Assembly: GCF_032878875.1 (NCBI RefSeq) | Contig: NZ_CP118157.1 | Location: forward strand, 310,001 to 374,000 | DNA from: Microbacterium sp. AB | GTDB taxonomy: Bacteria > Actinomycetota > Actinomycetes > Actinomycetales > Microbacteriaceae | Reading direction: 5' to 3' | Length of the DNA stretch: 64,000 nucleotides | Part shown: positions 57,569 to 64,000 of the stretch, piece after piece | Layout of the letters: each line of letters begins with the position of its first letter | Position numbering within the stretch: position 1 is the first letter of the stretch | Translations under genes and position numbers: made by a program | Notes under the pieces: model-generated | What the model was told of the DNA's origin: nothing | Databases searched by the model: none | What the model saw: the letters and a program-made list of their open reading frames with translations, nothing else

Positions 57569-60500
57569 ATGACCTTTGCGCCATCGCCCTCCTCCCAGGA
57601 CCACGCACCCGGCATCGACACCGCGCTCGCAGAGGAGGCGATCGCCCAGGTACGCAACTGGCTCGCCGCCGCACGGGACGAGAAGGTCGACTCGTCCGCG
57701 AGAAACCTCGCGGGCGTCCTTCGCGACCCGAACGGGCTCGCTTTCACCGTGGGATTCGTCGACGGCGTCGTGCGCCCCGAGGACGAGCGCGTCGCCGCGC
57801 GCAACCTCGCCGGGCTCGTCCCGCTCATCCCCGGTTTCCTTCCCGCGCCCCTTCGCGGCCTGATCCGTCTCGGAGGGGCTCTCGCGCCCGTGCTGCCGCG
57901 GATCGTCGTCCCCGCAAGCCGCACGGTGCTGCGGCGGATGGTCCGGCACCTCATCGTCGATGCGCGCGATGAGAGGCTCGGCCGGACGCTCTCGCGGATC
58001 CGCGGCGAGGGGATCCGCCTCAACGTCAACCTCTTGGGAGAGGCGATCCTCGGACGGAGCGAGGCGGAGAAGCGGCTCGCCGGGACACGGCGCCTGCTCG
58101 AGCGGCCGGACGTCGACTACGTCTCGATCAAGGTGTCGTCCACGGTCGCGCCGCACAGCCCGTGGGCGTTCGACGATGCCGTGGCGCACGCCGTCGACGC
58201 GCTCGCGCCGCTCTACGCGCTCGCGAAGCGCTCGGGCACCTTCATCAACCTCGACATGGAGGAGTACAAGGACCTCGATCTCACGCTCGCCGTCTTCACG
58301 ACGCTCCTCGAGCGCCCCGACCTCCACGACGTCGAGGCGGGCATCGTGCTGCAGGCGTACCTGCCCGATGCGCTCGGCGCGATGATCCGTCTGCAGGAGT
58401 GGGCCGCCGATCGCGTCGCGCGCGGGGGCGCGCCCATCAAGGCGCGCGTGGTCAAGGGCGCGAACCTCCCCATGGAGCAGGTCGACGCCGAGACGCACGG
58501 ATGGCCGCTCGCCACGTGGCAGAGCAAGCAGCACTCCGACGCCTCGTACAAGGCGGTCCTCGACTACGCGCTGCACCCCGCGCGGGTGCGCAACGTGCGC
58601 CTGGGCGTCGCGGGCCACAACCTCTTCGACATCGCGCTCGCCCGGCTCCTGGCGACGCGTCGCGGCATCGCGGACGGCGCGGGCGTCGAGTTCGAGATGC
58701 TGCTCGGGATGGCCACGGCGCAGGCCGCCGTCGTCCGGCGGGACGTGGGCTCGCTGCTGCTCTACACGCCGGTGGTGCACCCCGACGAGTTCGACGTCGC
58801 GATCGCGTACCTCATCCGCCGGCTGGAGGAGGGGGCGAGCCCGGAGAACTTCATGTCGGCCGTGTTCGATCTCGACGCCGACCCCGCGCTGTTCGCCCGC
58901 GAGGAGGAGCGCTTCCGCGCGTCCATCGACCTCATGCCGGCCGAGGCCCCCCGGCCGAACCGCGTGCAGGACCGTCGCGCCCCGCAGCCCGAGGGGCCGC
59001 GCGACGGCTTCCGCAACGCCCCCGACAGCGATCCGAGCATCGCGGGCAACCGCGAGTGGGCCGCCGGCATCCGCGATCGGATGGCCGGATCGCGACGGGG
59101 CGAGGCGACGCGCGACGCGCACACCCTGCGCTCGGCCGACGAGGTCGACGCCGCCATCGACGGCGCCGTCGCCGCGGGCGAGGGATGGCGCGGGCTCGGC
59201 GCCACGGGGCGCGCCGAGATCCTGCACCGTGTCGGCGACGCGCTCGAGGCCCGCCGCGCGGAGCTCCTCGAGGTCATGGGGTCGGAGTGCGGCAAGGTCG
59301 TCGAGCAGGGCGATCCCGAGGTCTCCGAGGCGATCGACTTCGCGCACTACTACGCGTCCGGCGCCGCGCTGCTCGACGAGGTCGACGGCGCGGAGTTCGC
59401 GCCCGTCCGGCTCACGGTCGTGACGCCGCCGTGGAACTTCCCGGTCGCCATCCCGGCCGGCTCGACGCTCGCCGCGCTCGCCGCCGGCTCCCCCGTGATC
59501 CTCAAGCCCGCGCCGCAGGCCGCGCGCTGCGGCGCCGTGATCGCCGAGGCGCTGTGGGAGGCGGGCGTGCCGCGCGACGTGCTGCGCCTCGTGAACGTCG
59601 AGGAGAAGGACCTCGGGCGGCGACTCGTGTCGCACGAGGGCGTCGAGCGCGTCATCCTCACGGGCGCCTACGAGACGGCGGAGCTGTTCCGCTCCTTCCG
59701 CCCCGATCTGCCGCTGCTCGCCGAGACGAGCGGCAAGAACGCCGTCATCGTGACGCCGTCGGCCGACCTCGACCTCGCCGCGAAGGACGTCGCCTCCTCC
59801 GCCTTCGGCCACGCGGGGCAGAAGTGCTCCGCCGCGTCGCTCGTCGTTCTCGTCGGATCGGTGGCGAGGAGCGAGCGGTTCCGGCGGCAGCTCGTCGACG
59901 CCGTGGGAGGCCACGAGGTGGGGATGCCCTGGCAGGCGTCCTCGCGCATCGGACCGCTCATCGGCCCCGCCGAGGGCAAGCTGAAGCGCGCGCTCACCGA
60001 GCTGGAGCCCGGGCAGCGCTGGGTGGTCGAGCCGAGGCGTCTCGACGAGGCCGGCGCGCTGTGGAGCCCCGGGATCCGCGAGGGCGTGAAGCCGGGGAGC
60101 GCCTTCCACCTCACGGAGTACTTCGGCCCCGTCCTGGGCATCATGACGGCCGAGACGCTCGACGAGGCGATCGACATCGTGCGCGCCGTCGACTACGGCC
60201 TCACGTCGGGGCTGCACGCGCTCGACGAGGACGAGATCGCACGCTGGCTCGAGCGCATCGACGTCGGCAACGCCTACGTCAACCGCGGGACGACGGGTGC
60301 GATCGTCCAGCGCCAGCCCTTCGGCGGATGGAAGAGGTCGGCCGTGGGAGCGGGGACGAAGGCGGGCGGCCCGAGCTACCTCTTCGGGCTCGGCACGTGG
60401 ACGGATGCGCCGGTGCGCGCCGGTGCCGCGGCGGATGCGCTCTCCCGGGGAGCCGTGGAGGCGCTCGGCGGAGCGGACGGGAAGGACGGATCGGCGTGGC

Positions 60501-61027
60501 TCGCGTCCGCGCTCGGCACGGACGTCGCGGCCTTCGCGGCCGAGTTCGGCGTCGCGCGCGATGTCCAGGGCCTCCGGCTCGAGCAGAACGTGCTGCGCTA
60601 CGCGCCGGTTCCCGTGACCATCCGCTTCGACGGCCGGCCGGTCGTGGAGCTCGTCCGGGTCGCGGCCGCGGGCCTGCGCGTCGGGGCGCCGCTCGTGGTG
60701 AGCTCGGCCGCCTCGCTGCCGGACGGCGTCGCGGGATGGCTGCGCGGCGCCGGGGCCGACACCGTCGTGGAGGACGCGACGGCCTGGGCGTCCCGAGCCG
60801 CGTCCCTCGCCCGGACGGGCGGGCGCATCCGTCTCGTCGGCGGCTCCGTCGCGGAGGTCGTCGCCGCCACGGACGGCGCTCCGCACGTCGCCGTCTACGA
60901 CGGACCCGTGACCTCCGCGGGCCGGGTGGAGACGCTGCCGTTCCTGCACGAGCAGGCCGTCTCGATCACGGCGCACCGCTTCGGCAACGAGCGGCGCTAC
61001 GTCGTCCCGGGGCTCGCCGGGGCCTGA
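57569..61027 (+). CDS. putA: Bifunctional proline dehydrogenase / delta-1-pyrroline-5-carboxylate dehydrogenase
   Basis: A 1152-residue enzyme oxidising proline to glutamate. The FAD proline dehydrogenase barrel spans about 70-460: VDYVSIKVSSTVAPHSPWAF, SGTFINLDMEEYKDLDLTL, VLQAYLPDALGAMIRLQEWA and KARVVKGANLPME. The NAD aldehyde dehydrogenase spans about 500-980: VVTPPWNFPVAIPAGSTLAA, LLAETSGKNAVIV and the catalytic cysteine in FGHAGQKCSAASLVV. No N-terminal DNA-binding domain is present, consistent with control by the divergent LysR protein. The last about 170 residues form an extra ALDH-like domain. The ATG at 57569 has only a weak GAGAAAG upstream. Confidence 0.95.
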   Translation: MTFAPSPSSQDHAPGIDTALAEEAIAQVRNWLAAARDEKVDSSARNLAGVLRDPNGLAFTVGFVDGVVRPEDERVAARNLAGLVPLIPGFLPAPLRGLIRLGGALAPVLPRIVVPASRTVLRRMVRHLIVDARDERLGRTLSRIRGEGIRLNVNLLGEAILGRSEAEKRLAGTRRLLERPDVDYVSIKVSSTVAPHSPWAFDDAVAHAVDALAPLYALAKRSGTFINLDMEEYKDLDLTLAVFTTLLERPDLHDVEAGIVLQAYLPDALGAMIRLQEWAADRVARGGAPIKARVVKGANLPMEQVDAETHGWPLATWQSKQHSDASYKAVLDYALHPARVRNVRLGVAGHNLFDIALARLLATRRGIADGAGVEFEMLLGMATAQAAVVRRDVGSLLLYTPVVHPDEFDVAIAYLIRRLEEGASPENFMSAVFDLDADPALFAREEERFRASIDLMPAEAPRPNRVQDRRAPQPEGPRDGFRNAPDSDPSIAGNREWAAGIRDRMAGSRRGEATRDAHTLRSADEVDAAIDGAVAAGEGWRGLGATGRAEILHRVGDALEARRAELLEVMGSECGKVVEQGDPEVSEAIDFAHYYASGAALLDEVDGAEFAPVRLTVVTPPWNFPVAIPAGSTLAALAAGSPVILKPAPQAARCGAVIAEALWEAGVPRDVLRLVNVEEKDLGRRLVSHEGVERVILTGAYETAELFRSFRPDLPLLAETSGKNAVIVTPSADLDLAAKDVASSAFGHAGQKCSAASLVVLVGSVARSERFRRQLVDAVGGHEVGMPWQASSRIGPLIGPAEGKLKRALTELEPGQRWVVEPRRLDEAGALWSPGIREGVKPGSAFHLTEYFGPVLGIMTAETLDEAIDIVRAVDYGLTSGLHALDEDEIARWLERIDVGNAYVNRGTTGAIVQRQPFGGWKRSAVGAGTKAGGPSYLFGLGTWTDAPVRAGAAADALSRGAVEALGGADGKDGSAWLASALGTDVAAFAAEFGVARDVQGLRLEQNVLRYAPVPVTIRFDGRPVVELVRVAAAGLRVGAPLVVSSAASLPDGVAGWLRGAGADTVVEDATAWASRAASLARTGGRIRLVGGSVAEVVAATDGAPHVAVYDGPVTSAGRVETLPFLHEQAVSITAHRFGNERRYVVPGLAGA

Positions 61028-61073
61028 GCCGCGGGGCGGGCGGAGCCTTCGGCCGGGGTCGGCCTCCGAACCC

Positions 61074-61138
61074 CGGAGGAGCGCGCCGTTCCCCGGACGT
61101 TCGTGGCCGTCTCGCTCCGGGGAACGCGTCATCCTCCG
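61074..61138. repeat. Dispersed intergenic hairpin element, copy C
   Basis: Arms 61074-61096 and 61117-61138 are near-complementary (GGAGGA and GTTCCCCGG blocks perfect) around a 20-nt loop. It diverges more from copies A and B but keeps GGAGGATG...GTTCCCC in the right arm's complement. It lies between the convergent putA and D,D-carboxypeptidase genes. Confidence 0.7.
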
Positions 61139-61184
61139 AAGAATGCGGTGGCCGCCGAGGCACGCAAGACGCGGCCGATCCGCC

Positions 61185-62774
61185 TCAGCCGAGGCCGAGC
61201 AGATCCAGCGGGTGCGTCAGGCGCCACCAGAACGAGGGCGGCGGCACGTCGTCGGTCAGGGCGAGAGCGACCTTCGTCTCGTTCAGCCCGCCGGCGACGG
61301 TGAGCGTCCCCACCTCGTCGCCGGAGCCCGCGCCGAGCTCGACGTCGTACTCCGGCGTCGTCGCGGGCGCGACGCCCTGCCACGAGAGGACCTCGGCGTC
61401 GGACGCGGTGACGATCGTGCTCTGCGCGCCCCACTCGGTCCTGATGTGGGCGACGGCGGTGTCGGCCGCGACGGCCGTCGCGGGCTGGATGCCCTCCTCG
61501 AGCGAGGCGAGCAGCTCGCGGCTGACGGTCTCGCGGCCCTCCTCGTCGGGCTGGCCGACGACGGCGGAGTACAGCCGCACGGTCGTCTGGCCCACGGTGA
61601 CGTCCTTCGCGGCGAGCAGGTTCCAGTACTGCACGCCCGTCGACCAGAGCGAGCCGGTCTTGAGCCCGACGACGCCCGCGTCGTCGATGAGCGGGTTCGA
61701 GTTCTCGACGAGGCCCGCGCCGGGGAGGGTGACGGACTTCTCCGCCATGATCTCCGCGAGCACGGGGTCCTGCAGGGCGCGGTCGGCGAGCGCGATGAGC
61801 GCGCGGGCCGTCGCGACGTTGGTCGGCCCGATCCCGCTCGGGTCGGTCACCGTGATGTCGGCGAGACCGTTGGCCTCGAGCCATGCCTGGGCGTCGACCA
61901 GCCAGGCGTCCTGCGAGCCCCAGAGCTCCGCGACGAGGCGGTCGACGTAGTTGTTCGCCGAGCCGAGCATGACGCCCTCCAGCATCTGGCGGAGGGTGAG
62001 CGTCCCGTCCACGGGCACGTCGAGCGCCGACTCGTCGGCGACGAGGTATGCCCAGTACTCCTGGCTGTCGGCGTAGGTGAACGCGTACGACCCCCCGTCC
62101 TCGTCGAGCCGGAGGCCCTCGCGCTCGATGATCATGAGCGCCGTGATGACCTTCGTGATGCTCGCCATCGGCAGGGCGTCGTCGTTCGAGGCGATCGTCC
62201 CGCCGGGGCCGTCCACGGCCGCGAGGGCCGCGGTGCCGTCCGCGGGCCAGGTGACGGGGAACTCCTCGCCGATCGGGGTCTCGACCGTGAGGTCCGAGAT
62301 GCTCGGCTGGACGTTCGAGAGCGGCCAGAACGCCGTGGCCACGACGTAGCCGAAGGCGAGGGCCCCGACGGCGATGACGGGGCCGACCCATCCGCGGCCG
62401 CGCGTGCGCTCGGGAAGAAGGGGAGGCTCGACGGGGACGAGGCGGCTCGTCGACAGCGCGCCCGCCGCACTCGACGTGCCGACGGCGGCGGGGTCGACCC
62501 ATCCGAGCGCCGTCAGGGGCGCCGCCGCGGCGGGCTCGCCCCTCGAGGCGGATGCGGCCGGGGCGCCGGGACCCTCGGCGCCGCCGCGCCGGGCGCCCGT
62601 CCGGGGGCTCTTGCGCGACCCTCCCTCGGCCGACCTGCGGGCATCCGCCCTCAGCCGGCGCTCCGCCGCGGCGTCCGCGCGCGCGAAGATGTCGCCGCGC
62701 TCGGGGGCCGCGGCGTCACCGGCCCCGGACGTCGCGTCGGGGGTCCCGGGCGCCGGGGAGTCGTCGATTGCCAC
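61185..62774 (-). CDS. D-alanyl-D-alanine carboxypeptidase (peptidase S11, membrane-anchored)
   Basis: A 529-residue cell-wall enzyme trimming the last D-alanine of peptidoglycan stems. The penicillin-binding motifs are in order: SxxK in MASITKVITAL, SxN in MLGSANNYVDRL and KTG in VVGLKTGSLWSTG. Unusual is the long cytoplasmic N-terminus of about 125 disordered residues, rich in Ala, Arg and Glu, before the single transmembrane segment (about 128-150, VGPVIAVGALAFGYVVATAF). GTG start with a TAGCGT -10 6 nt upstream. Confidence 0.9.
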   Translation of the reverse strand: MAIDDSPAPGTPDATSGAGDAAAPERGDIFARADAAAERRLRADARRSAEGGSRKSPRTGARRGGAEGPGAPAASASRGEPAAAAPLTALGWVDPAAVGTSSAAGALSTSRLVPVEPPLLPERTRGRGWVGPVIAVGALAFGYVVATAFWPLSNVQPSISDLTVETPIGEEFPVTWPADGTAALAAVDGPGGTIASNDDALPMASITKVITALMIIEREGLRLDEDGGSYAFTYADSQEYWAYLVADESALDVPVDGTLTLRQMLEGVMLGSANNYVDRLVAELWGSQDAWLVDAQAWLEANGLADITVTDPSGIGPTNVATARALIALADRALQDPVLAEIMAEKSVTLPGAGLVENSNPLIDDAGVVGLKTGSLWSTGVQYWNLLAAKDVTVGQTTVRLYSAVVGQPDEEGRETVSRELLASLEEGIQPATAVAADTAVAHIRTEWGAQSTIVTASDAEVLSWQGVAPATTPEYDVELGAGSGDEVGTLTVAGGLNETKVALALTDDVPPPSFWWRLTHPLDLLGLG

Positions 62775-62780
62775 GGGCCT

Positions 62781-62786
62781 ACGCTA
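62781..62786 (-). promoter_or_regulatory. -10 box of the D,D-carboxypeptidase gene, leaderless
   Basis: TAGCGT on the minus strand, 6 nt before the GTG at 62774. Confidence 0.45.
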
Positions 62787-62847
62787 CCCCGTCCCGGCTC
62801 CGAGGCCTCGGCATCCGCGCCCCGGGACGACTACAATCGGCGTCACA

Positions 62848-62935
62848 TCACACGGGAGTCCGCCGAGCGGGCTGAGAGGACGCGAGCAGCGCGTCGACCG
62901 TCGAACCTGATCCGGGTCATGCCGGCGCAGGAAGG
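62848..62935 (+). ncRNA. TPP riboswitch (THI element)
   Basis: The leader contains the conserved parts in order: CACGGGAGTCC opening P2, GGGCTGAGAGG (62869-62879, the pyrimidine-sensing bulge), a variable P3 arm, then CGAACCTGATCCGGGTCATG (62902-62921), the pyrophosphate side, and the closing P1. It ends next to GAAGGAG (62931-62937), the ribosome binding site of ykoE, so binding of thiamine pyrophosphate probably hides that site and blocks translation. Confidence 0.95.
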
Positions 62936-62943
62936 AGAACAGG

Positions 62944-63564
62944 ATGTCTGCATCCGCGTCCGGAAACAGGACCGCAGAAGCCCGCCGCTACACGTGGCGC
63001 GTCGTCGACATCGTCGTGGCGAGCGTGATCGGCGTCGCCTGCGCCGTGATCTTCCTCGTCTGGAACATCGGCTACGAGCTGCCGAGCTCGCTGCTCGGTC
63101 CGCTGCTCCCCGGCCTCGGCGGGCTGCTGGCGGGGCCGTGGCTCATCGCCGGGGTCATCGGCGGGCTCGTCGTGCGCAAGCCGGGCGCCGCGATCTACAC
63201 CGAGCTGCTCGCCGCCGTGATCTCCGCCCTGGTCGGCAACCGGTGGGGTCCTCTCACGATCGTGTCCGGCCTCGTGCAGGGGCTGGGGGCCGAGATCGTC
63301 CTCGCGATCTTCCTCTACCGGGCGTTCGGGCCGGCCGTCGCCGCGCTCTCGGGGGCCGCCGCCGGACTCGCCGCCGGCGTCAACGACAGCCTCGTCTGGT
63401 ACGCCGCCGCCGACGGCGCGTTCAAGGCGATCTACATCGTCTCCACGACGGTCTCCGGCGCGGTCGTCGCCGGACTGGGCGGATGGGCCGTCGTCCGCGC
63501 GCTGGCGGCGACGGGGGCGCTCGGCCGTTTCGCCGCGGGACGCGACGTCGCCCGCCGCGTCTGA
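62944..63564 (+). CDS. ykoE: ECF transporter S component for a thiamine precursor (YkoE)
   Basis: A 206-residue membrane protein with about six helices. The YkoE signature is seen in WRVVDIVVASVIGVACAVIF, PWLIAGVIGGLVVRKPGAAI, YTELLAAVISALVGNRWG and VQGLGAEIVLAIFLYRAFG. It binds thiamine or its hydroxymethylpyrimidine part and passes it to the ECF ATPase module. The TPP riboswitch directly upstream confirms the pathway. The ATPase gene starts 1 nt after the stop. Confidence 0.93.
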   Translation: MSASASGNRTAEARRYTWRVVDIVVASVIGVACAVIFLVWNIGYELPSSLLGPLLPGLGGLLAGPWLIAGVIGGLVVRKPGAAIYTELLAAVISALVGNRWGPLTIVSGLVQGLGAEIVLAIFLYRAFGPAVAALSGAAAGLAAGVNDSLVWYAAADGAFKAIYIVSTTVSGAVVAGLGGWAVVRALAATGALGRFAAGRDVARRV

Positions 63565-63565
63565 C

Positions 63566-64000
63566 GTGTCGCGCGTCGATACGCGTCCTTCCGCCGTCGT
63601 CGCGGAGGGGTGGGGTTGGCGATACGGCACGCGGAAGGCGTGGGCTGCGCGCCGCATCTCGCTGCGCATCGAGCCGGGGGAGCGCGTGCTCCTCCTCGGA
63701 GCGAGCGGGGCGGGCAAGTCGACGGTCCTCCACGCGCTCGCGGGCGTGCTCGGCGGGGCCGACGAGGGGGAGCAGGCCGGCCGGCTGCTCGTGGACGGCG
63801 CCGATCCGGCATCCGCCCGCGGGCGCGCCGGCCTCGTCCAGCAGGATCCCGATGCGCAGGCGGTGCTCGCCCGGGTCGGCGACGACGTCGCCTTCGGCTG
63901 CGAGAACCTCGGCGTCGCGCGCGAGGAGACCTGGGCGCGGGTTCGCGAGGCGCTCGATCTCGTCGGGCTCGACGTCCCGCTCGACCGTTCCACCTCGGCG
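63566..64000 (+). CDS. ykoD: ECF transporter ATPase (YkoD), truncated by the window edge
   Basis: The first 145 codons are visible from the GTG at 63566. Walker A is LLGASGAGKSTVLHALAGVL and the Q-loop is AGLVQQDPDAQAV, typical of CbiO/EcfA-type ATPases, followed by DDVAFGCENLGV. YkoD proteins are double ATPases of about 490-560 residues, so most of the gene lies to the right. It energises YkoE and is under the same riboswitch. Confidence 0.9.
   Translation, partial: MSRVDTRPSAVVAEGWGWRYGTRKAWAARRISLRIEPGERVLLLGASGAGKSTVLHALAGVLGGADEGEQAGRLLVDGADPASARGRAGLVQQDPDAQAVLARVGDDVAFGCENLGVAREETWARVREALDLVGLDVPLDRSTSA

Overview
The window is very GC-rich, gene-dense actinobacterial chromosome. Gene content and protein sequences suggest a Microbacterium-like member of the Microbacteriaceae: a C5/coproporphyrin haem pathway with an actinobacterial-type coprohaem decarboxylase, an F420 locus, a YtxH/holin-like/DUF3618 small-gene trio and NAnnnT-type -10 boxes. 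No rRNA, tRNA, CRISPR, prophage or insertion sequence was found. The taxonomic call is an inference from protein resemblance only.

Layout. 0-3 kb: tail of a gene whose last 37 bases recur 1.2 kb downstream, a cysteine hydrolase, an MFS exporter and a GH35 beta-galactosidase remnant. 3-6.7 kb: an aminotransferase/semialdehyde dehydrogenase pair with a GntR regulator. 6.7-10.3 kb: a copper operon (copZ, secreted His-rich protein, copA) behind a CsoR-like operator. 10.3-19.8 kb: a catabolic regulon of a GntR/FCD repressor, aldehyde dehydrogenase, FAD amine oxidase-like enzyme, HAD hydrolase and a peptide-type ABC importer with fused permeases and fused ATPases; three copies of ATTGTNNACAAT overlap its -35 regions. 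20-31.6 kb: haem biosynthesis (hemA divergent from hemE-cgoX-three small membrane-associated genes-chdC-hemC-hemD-hemB-lipoprotein-hemL). 31.8-35 kb: AraC regulator, quinone reductase, SDR and a regulator remnant. 35-40.9 kb: four translationally coupled genes, fbiC-flavin monooxygenase-fgd-cofC, for F420 synthesis and use. 41-47.7 kb: PH-like protein, ABC ATPase with a long acidic tail, acyl-CoA hydrolase, a second F420-type LLM enzyme and a heparinase II/III-like protein. 47.8-52.2 kb: a heterodimeric ABC exporter coupled to a DNA glycosylase. 52.2-57 kb: acetoin/diacetyl reductase with a divergent GAF regulator, a coiled-coil membrane protein, GrpB and a class IV aminotransferase. 56.5-61 kb: LysR regulator divergent from putA. 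61-64 kb: a D,D-carboxypeptidase, then a TPP riboswitch driving an ECF thiamine-precursor transporter (ykoE, ykoD) cut by the window edge.

Points of most interest. (1) The CofH half of FbiC has no CX3CX2C radical-SAM cysteines although the rest of the domain is intact. (2) Three genes of the F420 operon each carry an in-frame inverted-repeat insertion, and two of these share the same arm sequence. (3) Thirteen genes have an NAnnnT -10 hexamer exactly 6-7 nt before the start codon, which points to widespread leaderless transcription. (4) A family of long intergenic hairpins sits between convergent genes and may act as bidirectional terminators. (5) The GntR/ATTGTNNACAAT regulon can be read directly from sequence.
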